From Odontesthes bonariensis (lineage: Eukaryota > Chordata > Actinopteri > Atheriniformes > Atherinopsidae): a stretch of DNA of 64,000 bases. Each line of letters starts with the position of its first letter. Within the stretch, counting starts at the first letter, position 1. The stretch lies in assembly GCF_027942865.1 (NCBI RefSeq), contig NC_134526.1, forward strand, positions 18,209,784 to 18,273,783, read 5' to 3'. Position numbers and translations under genes: made by a program. The notes under the pieces were generated by a model, which saw nothing but the letters and a program-made list of their open reading frames with translations, was not told the DNA's origin and ran no database searches. Of the stretch, positions 1-12,490 are shown piece after piece.

Positions 1-880
1 TAAGATCGAAGTTTCAAGTCTAAGAGCATGAGCCCGAGGGTGAATTACTTTGCCCCCTTGAGTTATTGACTTATTATTTTTCTTTTTCTTTTAAACAATG
101 AAGCTTGTAATACAAGATGTCCAAGCTTGGTTACCGGAACTTCAAAAATGCATCATTGTTATTTCTTTTGCCAACCAAGCACAAACTATTTTTTTTGTAT
201 GTGACCGTTTTAAGATATATGAAAAAAAAAAAAGATGAGAGAAAAAAACGAAAAAAAAGGAAAAAAACAAACAAAAAAAAACCCACCACCACAAAGTCAT
301 GGCCTCTTTCAGTATTTAAACATAACTGGACACCGCCAGTTTTTCAAGAAACTGGCATAAATAAGTGGGATTTTCTGGTCTTTTTCTAATTGTATAATTT
401 AATTTAGTACAAAGTTTGTAAAATATCAGAGTATCTATTGTTTCTACGACATGGTATTGCATTTATATCTTTTTACTACTCCAGTGATCTGTGATGGCTG
501 CAGCAACTTTATGTTTTCTTTTTTTATTGAAATTATAAAATGAATCCATCTTAAAAAACAAAACCAACAAAAAAAAAAAAAACATTGACTATCCTAAAGA
601 TTGTGTACAGAATATTCCGTAGTGGTGGGATTTAAGAATATTTGCTTTTTTTTGAAAAACATAAGAGTTGTATTTTCTGTTAAGAGTTTAAAGATTTTTG
701 CTATATTATGGACAAAATGTAATCGTATATTAATTTTGTACCTACATTGTGCAATACTTGATAAAACAAACGGTATAACAAAGTATTCTGAGTCAGTGTC
801 TTACATGTTAAGAGGGACTGATAGTTTATTAAGTTTGTATTAAAAAGCTTGAAAATAATAACACTTGTTCACTTTGTCAT
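1..880 (+). other. probable 3' UTR tail of an upstream plus-strand gene
   Basis: This AT-rich stretch has many A and T runs and no convincing reading frame. It ends in an ATTAAA hexamer (839-844), followed within 40 bases by T/GT-rich sequence around 860-890, which is the layout of a vertebrate poly(A) site. After it, base composition becomes more balanced. Mammalian gene order around WFIKKN2 would suggest TOB1 as the gene to the left, but no coding sequence of it is visible, so the identity is only a guess. It could instead be ordinary AT-rich intergenic DNA. Confidence 0.35.
839..844 (+). terminator. candidate poly(A) signal ATTAAA
   Basis: An ATTAAA hexamer is followed by a T/G-rich stretch 20-45 bases downstream. 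It fits the end of the putative upstream 3' UTR. Confidence 0.3.
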
Positions 881-3872
881 TGATGTTTGGGGCAGCGCTG
901 GAGGAGGCACGCCTCTCAGCGGATTATGCAGTTTGTTGGGGTTTTCTAAACACGTTGGGACATATCCAGTTCACTCCCAGAAGTCCTGAATCAGGTTTTT
1001 CCTAACCGTACCTCTCAGTCTGGAACACTTGTTTTTGGTACGTGTTAGATTCTTTGCCGAAAATTTGCATATTTCGCTTACAACACGAATAACGCTTCTA
1101 GGGCACACATTGCATGCTTAGCTTAGTCGTTCAGGAGCAAAGCTGCTGTTTGATCACACATAACATACCTCAACTGCTCCTTTCCTCCGCCTGTAATGCA
1201 GATCTATTGACACACTCGCCCTTGGCGTCATCTTTCACACCATGAAAGGTGTTGGCCAACAGTTGCCCCTGGTCCTCGCGATGTTACGCATATGTTTAGT
1301 GGGCGTGTGATTGTATCATGCCTGAGAAACCTGCTGAACTTTAAGCGTAACCTCACAAGGTTGCTAGCGAACAGGCTGTCAAGCCGTGCAAAACAGCTTT
1401 TGGAGCCATAAGTGAACTGTAAGCTGCGTGGGTCTCATCTGTCTGATTAGAATAAATTCTCTGCTTACAAAACGAATATAGGACAACAATATCATACGGC
1501 CATGTGACGGGTCAGAGAGTCATGTTCTGCAGTGAGGATCTCTCAGTAAGGAGGTCGGTAAAATCACTTTAATACAATAAATAGGAAAAAGAAGACAACA
1601 AAAAAAAGATACCGTTGATGAGTGTGCACCTTAAAGCCAAGCTGGTCAGTTACATTTCACCCAGTGTCCCCAAGGATGAGGCCTGTTAATGAATAACTCC
1701 GGATTGTTTATGCAGGTTAGGATGTGACCATCTTGAGAAAGTGTTTTAATAACCCAGTGCTGCAGAATAGGAGAATGACTGGACAAAAGCCCAGAAACTA
1801 CTGAATCATTTATCCTTACTTTATTCTAGACCTACCTTTCCAAAAGTGAACGGAGAGATTTCTAATATGAAGACATTACTGTAGCATTGTGTCTGTGTAG
1901 CCTTCACGGTAAGTGATTATTGCCAGTATAATTTGACACAGAACATGGTAACTGAGCATTCAGGATGGCAGTTGGCAAACCCACAGACATAGCTGTTGGG
2001 CTTGAGAGCAAAGTCAAACTGAAGGTAATGGTTTTTTGGGATATTTCACTAATGGGCTGATTTTTAGAGTAAGAATAGATTTTCCTGATGAGGACCGCCT
2101 GGGTTTTCAGCATTGACTTTGAGATGTGGTTCGTTGAGATCGGAAGCTTTTTCACTGCTTTATGCCGGCACTGGCTGGATGAAATCCCCCTGACCCTGCT
2201 GGCACATCAGGGTCCCGCAGGAGCTGGCTCATCATCTCTTTCCTGTCTGCTTGTCCCCTGATACACTCAGAGCTTGATAGGGCTGTGTAAAGTTCAACGT
2301 GTGTGCGCGATTATCTCGGCCGCCGATACCCAGTTTGGTGGGAGTGAGTCTGTTTATCTTGGTCTGTGACACTGTGTTAGTGTGCACGTATGACAGCCTG
2401 AGTGAACTTCTGTGGAACAGGTTATACTGAAAATACCTCAGGTGGATAATGACCACACTCCTGATCCATCTGGTATTCATTTTTGTTGACACTTTGCTGT
2501 ATATTACAGGACCAGGAAGACCAGCTGGGGTAATGGGGGCAGTCACACATGTCAACTCCTTTTTTTTTTTCTTTTTTCCCCAAGCGTTTGTTCTACATAT
2601 GGTGGGAATGAAAAGGTCACATGAGGTGGAGATGAGTGAAGTCCTGCGAAAGCTGCGACAACTAACTATTTTTTTGCAAATACACCTAAGCCGATATCGT
2701 TATGGAAATAGATTTGGGGTGTAGCTCTGAATTATAGTTCCAAATATGTGGAGTATATATATTCTACCCTATATACCTCTTTAGGCGTGTGGATGGACCT
2801 TGGAGGAAAAGAAGAATAAGCAATACGATGTGAATGCCGCAAGAATGCAGAGGTACGGATACTAGAGAGGAGAAAATCCAGGGTAGAGTGAGCATGGTAT
2901 CAAGATGGCACATGATAAACAAAAAGAGATTTGAGCCTGATGAAGAGAGGAAAGAACGGGATAGGCATGGGGCAATGTGACCGGCAGAGACACAGAGAGA
3001 CAAGTGAAGCATTGCCAGTGCCACTATCAATGCTAATTTGATGCCAAGCTCACCACTCACCACTAAGTCCCCAGAACCCCCACCTCTCCTGTCATAAAAA
3101 CAGGTGGAGCTCAGCTCAGCTTGTGTCCCAGCCAGCCGACGGAGCCTTATGGTAATGTCACCCTCCTCTGCGAAAAAAAAAAAAAAGTTAATGGCTTTGC
3201 TGTGGTCCAACTCCGCATCTATTTTGGGAAGCACATTGAAACTGATTGAGCAATGATAAGCTGGAAGGTACTGAGCTTTTTCTCAGCACATTACCTCACC
3301 GAAACCTTATCTGAGCCCCACAGAAGAAATCAGAGGATCTCCACCCAGCCTTACAATTTGTTTTGTTTGTATCAGCTAACAACAGGAGGAAATTTTATTT
3401 ATTTAAAGCTCTATTTTATTTTTCTTTTGCATCTCCCTGGTCTCACAGTTTAAACTTAAGGGAGCATCAAGTGTATTGACACAATTGTACAAACATTTGC
3501 TCACAGCCATTTGTGTAAATATTTTTTGTGCTGCATTGATGCACTAAAGCTACAGATAGCCTTTGGCTAATTAAAAAACAAACAAAAGCTTTGCTTTACT
3601 AGCATCACCGGATGCAGTGTACCGCACATATGTTTTTAGGAGTTCTATAAATGATTTAGGGGATTCTGGTCACTTCCCTCATGCATATATTTGTGCATTC
3701 CTGCGTATATACTGATACACCCACACACATACTCCGTGAACCATTCAAATGCATAGTGCATTTTCCAGTTTCCTTTCTACCCTGTAGACAGTAGGTACTC
3801 ACAGTCCCAGCACTTGCACTGCAGCTGTTCTTATCTGCAGAAGGAAACCAAAAAATAAACCACGCTCCTCGG

Positions 3873-3903
3873 CCTCCCCTCCCCTCCCCTCCCCTCCCCT
3901 CCC
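3873..3903. repeat. (CCCCT)n short tandem repeat
   Basis: About six units of a C-rich pentamer. The minus strand reads as runs of four G separated by A, which is a potential G-quadruplex. Confidence 0.9.
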
Positions 3904-6900
3904 AGAACCTCTCGGGGTGACGTATTTCTGTTTCCAGTGCAGTCTATCGTGCCACTCCCATACCTGCCACTGGGTTCAAGTGATAGCAAGTACCAAACAT
4001 GCTTACACATCCCAGTGTAAGTTACAACAAATCTGCTTAAAGGTTATCTTCGGAGCATTCAAGGTTTTTATGCTCTGCCTTATCAGATAGAAATAAAAAC
4101 TTATCTCAAACCCGATATGTTGTTGGATACTCTGAGTCACAAATTGCAGTGCGCCGCATTTGGAGATAGGAGAAAAACAATACAAATGAAGATCACATTA
4201 TGCCTTCAAACTTTCCTCTGCAGCTATTGGATATCTGGACACTTTTGGCAGAGTCCAAGGAACATGGCTCGAACTCAGCTTGTTCAGCAGAGATTAATAA
4301 CTGCTGTGCAAGTCACAGGGGAAGGAGGGGTAAGTATGGAAGGCGGACAACCTTTCATTGCTTCCTAGAGTGTATACATTTGCATGCAAAGTGGGCACCC
4401 TGGATAAAACTTTATCAGATTAGATTTTAACACTGTTAACACTTCAGTTATTTTTACATGAGCTGAATTTAAAATGAGGGGAAATGGCATAACAAGCTCA
4501 ACGAGCTGAAGAGGCATAAAGTCAAAGATGAAACACTTTGGAAGGATTAGTGTCATGGTTTTATTGTGAAAAGAAAGACATCCAGCTAAAGTTTGAACTC
4601 CATCATAATTTCTTGATCGTAATTACTGTCAATAAAGGCCACATGATGAAAACTTCAAAGCTTTTAAACCATCCCGGCAATCAGCTGTCATGGGCAGCTG
4701 GTTGGCCTTAGGATCATTAAGATTTCTATGCCTACAAGATAGTAGCAAGCTAGAAAAAGACAGCAATGTGTTCTGAAGTAGCTATTTCCTCAGTTTGGTT
4801 ATGGTAATAAAGAAATGCCAATAAATAGCCTTGTACAGAAGAAAACATTCAGACCAATGCTCAAAGGAAAGCTAGAGACAAATCAAAGCCAAAAGAAAAA
4901 TGTAACCGCTTAATCAGAGAGATTTAGCAGATTCTGAAGTTGGGGTGCACTGCTCTATTGTTTACAGATAACTATTCAAATATGACCATAGAGGAATTTT
5001 TAAAGAAAACCTTCCTGCCATCCAAATGAACATCTAAATAAGCTACATGTGTTTTAAAAACAAACATTGTGGACTAATTGAGTTTAAAAGGGAACTTTGG
5101 CCTCCAGCGAGAAAAAGGTGTTTTTGTAAAGAGGTGCCGAATTCCATGAAAAGAACGCTTCTCCAACATTTAAACAAAGAGGAGAATGGATCATGCCTTG
5201 TGTTGCAGCCAGTGACAGAGGGAACATTTAACTGCTCGAGAGAAGAATGGACTCATTTAAATTACAGCCAACTCTGAAGGCAAACATCACACCATCTGTT
5301 AGAGAAAGCTGAGGATGGGAGGAGGGTAGCTCCTATATGAGCAAAATCATTTGCAAATCTTTAATACAAATACTAACGGAAAGATCATTGGTCATCTGTG
5401 CAAGCACCCCAAAATAGCCTGGCCTGTGGTGCCCAAACTTATGCAGGCATCTGTATGTGTGTCCAGGGAGGACATTGTAGAATCACAAGAATCTTTTGGT
5501 GTCTCTGGGAGGCTTTGCTGTCAAAATAGGCTAATCTAGGAGATGCAGAAAAGGTGTCAGGTTATGCTAGGAAAGATGCATGCGAACTCATATTCTTCTG
5601 CACAAAAAGAGGATACAACTGTGCGTCTTCTGTACATGTTGTCAATGATAATGAACTAATATCAAGCCATCTAAAGAGCAGAGAAGAGATCAAAAATCCC
5701 TCTGAAGAAAGTATTCTTATGAACACGTTTCTAACCTCTTCCCGCCATATTTTCTGTGGCGTGCATGTCACCACAAATCCTTCTCTGGTGTTGAGAAAAT
5801 ATAGCTATGACATTCTAAACACATTTTCCGTGCGCTGAGAGTCAGGTTGGATTTACCTGACCCATCCTTCAGAAAGCCTTGAAAATTTTCATGAAGAATA
5901 TTTACACATATTAAAGAAAGAAACTGCCGATGACTGGCCACCCTCAAGTCATGAGACATGCACTTTATTTCCATGCTCTCAGTGCAGAATTAGACTGTTT
6001 TGCCAACAGGGTTCATGTGTGCTCATGTTCTTAATGGAAGATCTTTTTCCCCGTCTGTCCAAATGTGTGAGTAAGGGAATGTTGGCAAGCACAGCTCAGG
6101 CACGTGTGGATCAGTGGGACAGGAAGTGAAAATATGTAGTCAAAAAGCCTACTCTTTTGCTTTTACCAGCATTGGTGAGGTGCAGTAACCATGAGGGGAT
6201 GCTTCTATTTCAGTTTTGTGGCCTTATGAAGTGCCAGGATGAGGTCAACTCATAAGTCGAGAGCTGTCTTTTACGGTTTCAGGAGAAACATTGAAGTAAA
6301 TGTTGGGTCAACAAAAAAACAAAGACCTAAAGAAAGTTAAGTTGCCTGGATGTGAGGGAACCTGTTTAGATATCACCAGGAAATGTCTCCACAGCTGGAC
6401 CAACCCCGAGAGCTGAGGAATTTCAAACATCTCTCTAATAAGGCAGCCTGGGACGCTCACGTGTGGCTCTAAACAAACACTCTCCAGGTTCACTTTCTCT
6501 TCCATGATCTTGTATTCCATTAAAATAAACAATTTTTTATAATTGTTCCTCATTCCAATTTAGTTGATGCACAAAGTAAAACCAAAGCTAAAACAGAGCA
6601 AGAGAAAGAAAGCAGTTAATCATTTGACTCAGATTGTAGCCGCTTCTATAATATAACTTTTTTCAAAGAACTAAAAGGCTTACCTCAGACTGGGTATGAC
6701 AACGCAAGCCCCACTGCCAAAAGTACTACCTTCCAACTGGGACCGTTGTATCTCCCCGGTACTTTATCTATTGTCTACAGATAAAAAGCCTATAGTAAGG
6801 AGTTAGGATCCTCTGAAGGTTACTAGTCCTGGGGGACATTTTCTACAGGTGAAATGCAGATTTACATTGTAAAACTTTATGTTTTTTGCTGATTTGTGTT

Positions 6901-9900
6901 GTATTTAGTCACCATATTTGTCATGCCAGACCAGAGATAACCATTGCACCAAAGCCTTTGAGTGTGCTGAACTGAGCAAAGATATGTTGTATCGCTAGTT
7001 AATTCCACATTTCATTTCATAGAAGAAGAATTCAACAAAAACAAACAAAACAAAGACCTCCTGTCAGAGATATTTGTGTTGTCGCCAAACTTGACACAAA
7101 TTATGAGCCTGCGGGTGAATTAAATTAAACAACTCTCGCAGCAGTATTAGCCTATACAAATGATTTGCATTCGCTTTATAATATGACCTCCCGATCTGTT
7201 TATTTTCTTTTGTAAATTTTCCTCCCAATAGTGTTTTCCCATGGCTTTGGTGTTTGAACACATCAAAGCAAGTTGCAGAGATACAGAGTGGTTTATCAAG
7301 ATAGAATATAGTATAACAAATGTGGGAGACATGAATATTTGCATTGGCCCAGGCAGGCAGATAGTCAGTGTCAGAGTCACAGCTCCTGGTACCAGCCGAT
7401 GTTCAATATGAAGCAGTGGAATTAAACAGTAAATAAGCAAATTATGTCCGAACACTGACCAAATAAAATGTGGACTTTGTAATTTCCCCAGTCTGCAGCT
7501 GTGGTCTCAAAGTTGAGCACAACTGTTAAGCAGATGTTTTGGCTTAAGTTTTCCTTAATTACTAATACATTGTCGTGTTAGGATTTTCCTCTGCACTTTT
7601 GCGATGGTGGATTTATAATAGATGCATTTGTACTGGAAAGAAAAATGATGTTTCTGTTTCTTGGTAAAGTGCTGAAAATGTAATTGTAGCCACACTCCCT
7701 CTCCTCTAGTGTTCTCACAATGGTATGACCCGGCTTGTGCAATGATTTAGGGAATGTACCACACACCTGTCAACCAACAGAACAGCACACTGAGGCTCTA
7801 ATAAGGCCAGACTTGGCAGTAACGATAGAGATTCTTCCGTCCAACCTAATCTATTTTGGCCTCCTGACTGTTGCCAGGGAAGTAGAATTGGTTCCCTGTT
7901 ATAGGAAGATCAGGAAGTCAATTTAAAAAATGTATTCACTGGGATTATTAGATAAACCATCGCTTTTCATCACCAAGCTTGAATGTCTGTGTTGAACAGA
8001 AAAATTAGGACGAATTTATTAGTGGCTGAAATGTAACAAAGCTACTTGTCAACCCTTTGAATCATGAAAGTAAAAGAAGACAGTCATATTTGTTGCTTTG
8101 ACCATGGAGTTGCTGTATTTATCTTCTCCTGATATTTCAGGTGATTTAATCAGCCTTCACACAGCATCAAATTAATTGCATTGTTGTGTTGTTGTGTGGG
8201 ACAGGCATGCTAATTAAACCAATACAAACTGTCAGGTATCATTAGGGCTATTTACAGCAGCTTGCTCAAGTGTCACAGGCTAATTATGACACAAATTAAT
8301 GGAGAGATGAGAGAAGAACACTAGAATATAGAGGACATGTAAAAAATAGTAAGCAGTGTTGATGGCCATTTTTATGCTGTCAGAAATAAACAACAATATG
8401 TAAGATTGTGACTGGAATTCAGGAGGAATGAGCTTCTCACACCAACTCTAAATTGAAAAAATATTATTTATTAGTCAAACACATTTTGTGTGAACACAAA
8501 CAGCTTATTTTATGGGGTTTTAATGTGTGGACATGGTTGTCCGCCGTAATTCTGTCTCCACATTATATGGTGAAATGTAGAGGTGTTAGTGGGTGGATTG
8601 TGTTGGTTTGTTATTTATGCTAAGCTTTAAGATAACTAGCCCCAGTACATTCATAGGCATGAGGGTGGTGTCAGCCTCCTCATTAGTAAACAAAAGCCAG
8701 AGCTTAGTTGGACTCTGGCTGAGGTGTGTGAGTATGGGATTTTGTCAGATTGGAGACGGCTCCCAATATCTGTTGATTCTCCCTCCTTGAATTAGACCAC
8801 ACCGTGTTGATGTTGTGGTGTTTGTTTTGCACATACAACGCAGGTGGACTTGATGATGTCACTTCTCTCCCACACAGAACAAAGATGCTGAAGGCTACTC
8901 CTTTTTTTGTAGGCTGGTTATGTTTGCATGTGTGTGTTTGTGTGTATGTGTAGGAGGTGTCAATGGGACCTCAGTGGGTGGTGTTGCATAAGAACATCAA
9001 CGCTGAAGTAAGGTTTGGTAGAAATTTAAGGGGGTTGGGAGGGTTTCACATTATGTCTGTCTCTCATGCCCGCTCTCCTATTTTCTGTTTCTCTGTCTCG
9101 CACACAATTCACAGCGTGTAAACACATGACTCCACCTGATCATCATCACAGATCAGACTGACAAAATGAAAAACAGGAGGAGGAAAGTTGAACCACTTCC
9201 TCCCTCGAAGGCCTTGTGGAAAGTGAGATTACTGCTAAATAAAAAGGACGAGCTTGGAGCTATGACTAGTTTCACTTAAAGAGCGTACTGCCCTTAGGGC
9301 CCATCTGTTTGCACATGTTAACACTTAAAGTAAACAGAAGTAAACAACTGCACCAATTCTGCCCTCGAACCTCCAGACCTTTGTGTACAATGGCAAGAAT
9401 TCAGTTTGGAATGCTGCATATTGAGCTCTTTTGGGATTGGTTGAGTCTCTCTCGCTTTTTTTCATGTGGCACCTCAACCTGGTGAGCAATACTCAACAAC
9501 AAAAAGGCAGCTTGAGGAGGAAGGAAATAAAGACCTTTTTCATTTAATGCTTAGAGTCAGAGACAAGGTGAGCTAAAGGAAGTCCTTCTATTTGGTGACT
9601 TACACTTGATTTGAGGTTTAATTTAAATGAATGGAACTCCTGGGCAGTTTCTAAACAATCCAAAATGCACACCTTCACAATACTGTTGAAGGTTTGTTTG
9701 GGAAAGCTAATCTCTCAGGCAGTCTCATTTCTATGTGAAGCTATGGAGCTTTACAGTAGCCACCCTTTAGTCCTGATTTATAATGCACCCCTCTCTCATG
9801 CTTTTTCTTCCCTCAGGCTGATAGCAGTCCACGGTAGGCCTATAAAACATCAATCTCATCTTGTGATATAGTGCCTGCCATGTTGTCAGCCATCACGGAG

Positions 9901-12239
9901 GATTACTGGCAGTGTTGGGAGTTTTCTGGTGACTGGCTGCAAGCAAATGTTAAAGGAGGAGGAAATGCGGATAAGCTGCAGAGGGGTTTTGTCAGGTCTT
10001 ATTATTCCATATCATCCAAATGTTATCTATAGGTCTCACTTGAAGGAGCGCAGCCAGGATTAAATTCTAAATAGAATAAGATCTGATGATAAGGTATCTA
10101 ATGGCCAAGAAAAAAACAACACAAATAATAACTCTAAATAGTGATTTCACAAAAAGTGTTTGTCTATTTAAGTATGGGTCAGGTAATAGATTCTCAAGCT
10201 CTGGGGAGGGAATATGTATGTAGGAAATAAAATATGGAACAGATGGTTATCTTCTGTGTACTATTGAGACTAGAGCCAACCAATGGACAGTTTCCAAATT
10301 CTATGAAAAAGCAGCAGGTAAGCTGAATCCCTCCTTTATTATGCTTTTCTAGTAAATAATGTTTACCTGCTGTCTATTATTCAGAGACATGAATCCAGTC
10401 AGGATTTAATTTTGTTGATCCAAGATAAGTTTATGCACATTTAAAAGTATTACACTGAGAAAAAAAAAAAAAATTCTGCATAATCTTTCCAGAGAAGAAT
10501 CTTCTCAGGGGATACAACAATGAAGTAGTAATATTGAAAAATAAACAAACAACCAAAAGAGACACAGTACATTTAACCGAGAAAGAAAATCTAGAGAATT
10601 ATCTTGACACAGTTTCCAAAGAAAAAGTGAAATGTTAAAATATTGTGTAAGTTTTTGATTGATAGGCTACATCAGAAAAGAAGAATCAAATTATTTTCTC
10701 ATGCAACAGCATAACAACTATACAAGCCACAGTCATGAAACATTACAATTCAAGCTGAGATCAAAACAAAATCAAAATTAAATCTATTTACACAGCAGGT
10801 TCTACACAAGAGAACGTTCCATATTACCGCCATAAAGGGCAAGTAGAAGAAGAGTGCCTTTCAGGGGGCAACAAAGAAGAAGAAAGTTGAGGGATCAGTG
10901 GTTGTTGAGGGTACATTTTTGAGAAATAGATGATATTTATTGCACAATGTAACAACAAGCAACATGGCGCACACCAACCTTAACAAAGAAGCAAAAAAGA
11001 GAAGAAGTTAAGCCATTTTGAGAATGGTGGAGACATAAACAGGAAACACGAATAAACACTGGTGTTGCTTTTCCCAGGTCAAAATTGCTGATGAGTGATG
11101 TCAAAGTTGCTTTCTTTCTCCTCGACTGGTCATTTAGCCAACAGCTACAGCCGCATATTTTGCTAGGTAGTTGACCAATCAGGGTCAGTAATTATAGAAA
11201 AACTATTCCTTAAACTAGAGCCTATATTGCAATTTGATCATATACTACGTACCATATATATTGTAATATTATGCAGCTCTTTTCACACAAATATTAAGCT
11301 GTAAAGCTGCAGAGAAGAGTACCTCGTTACTGGTCTTGGGCCATATAATTCAACCAAAAAGAAGCAACATAATGCTATATTGTTGTGCACTTAGCATGCT
11401 GGCTTTACAGATTCATGACAACAAGATCTTTGTGTAATGTAATGTTGATTCAGCTCTCTGCATACCCTCACTGCTGGCTCAGAGGTGCAACTGCCCATTT
11501 TATCTCTTTACCATACAAACAGAACAGTGAGGCGCAAAGAAATGAAATAATCAGCACTGTCCCTCCTTGAACAGACTGTGTGGAGAGGGCCTGTGTGTAC
11601 AAATCTGAAGGTTTCATGACTCCTTCGTGTACAATTATGGTGCTATTGTGTTGACAATAATCTGCCCACAGGCCGACAAACATATTAAAACTTTTTTAAG
11701 TGCTCAAGACAACTTTTGCAGTTAGTTCTGCAACAGTTAGTATTTCCAGCACCATTACAAACATGTATGGACAGACTTATGAAGAGGAAACCAGATGAGC
11801 TGAGGAGGGCATAAAAACGACAACTGAGTACTTATGGGATGGAATGTCAACATGATAATGGGTGTCACAGCTGGTGAGATTCATGATTCTGTCTCATTCT
11901 GTCAGCTGCTCTCTAGTTCCATGTTTGCTTTTTATCAATTTAAACCAACAATTCTAATGACCTTTTATGATCTGATATTTGATATGATATGATGTTGTGT
12001 CTAATCTATAGATATTCATGTGAATGCGTGACTACACAAGTGTGCATTGTGAGAACTATTGGTGTGCGCATGTATGTTCTGCATGTGAACAACGGTATAC
12101 ATGCGTAAGCCTGGCAAACCTCTCGGCCCACATATGTGTGTGCATGTGTGCATTTCATTAGAAATCTCCTTGATTTAAGGCATATCTTGGCTGTGCTCCA
12201 CTGCTGTTGCAGACGTCAGCAGCCTGGCCAGCTAGCTGA

Positions 12240-12490
12240 GACGGATGGAATGAGGGTGGGGGATAGTTAACAGATGGAGGGAAAAGGGAGAGAATGACCG
12301 AGAACTAAAGGTAGGAAATGAAGAAGAGAATGATGACAAGATAGAGAGGTTTGCAGATACATGGATGAATGGAGAAATGAGAGAACAGAGGAAGAAATGT
12401 CTAAAGAGGTACTGAAATAGTCAAGAATGATGAGCAGAGCTGCAGAGGACGATGAACAGACAGAGAGAATGAATGAGAAATAAGTGAAGC
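12240..12490. repeat. purine-rich low-complexity stretch
   Basis: About 250 bases dominated by GA, GGA and GAATGA words on the plus strand, with no clean period. The minus-strand open frame over it is a by-product of this composition (serine/leucine rich). Confidence 0.5.

Noticed and set aside
2764..3234. 156-codon minus-strand frame
   Set aside because: No recognised domain. It runs through a poly-T tract read as Phe and has no flanking exon structure.
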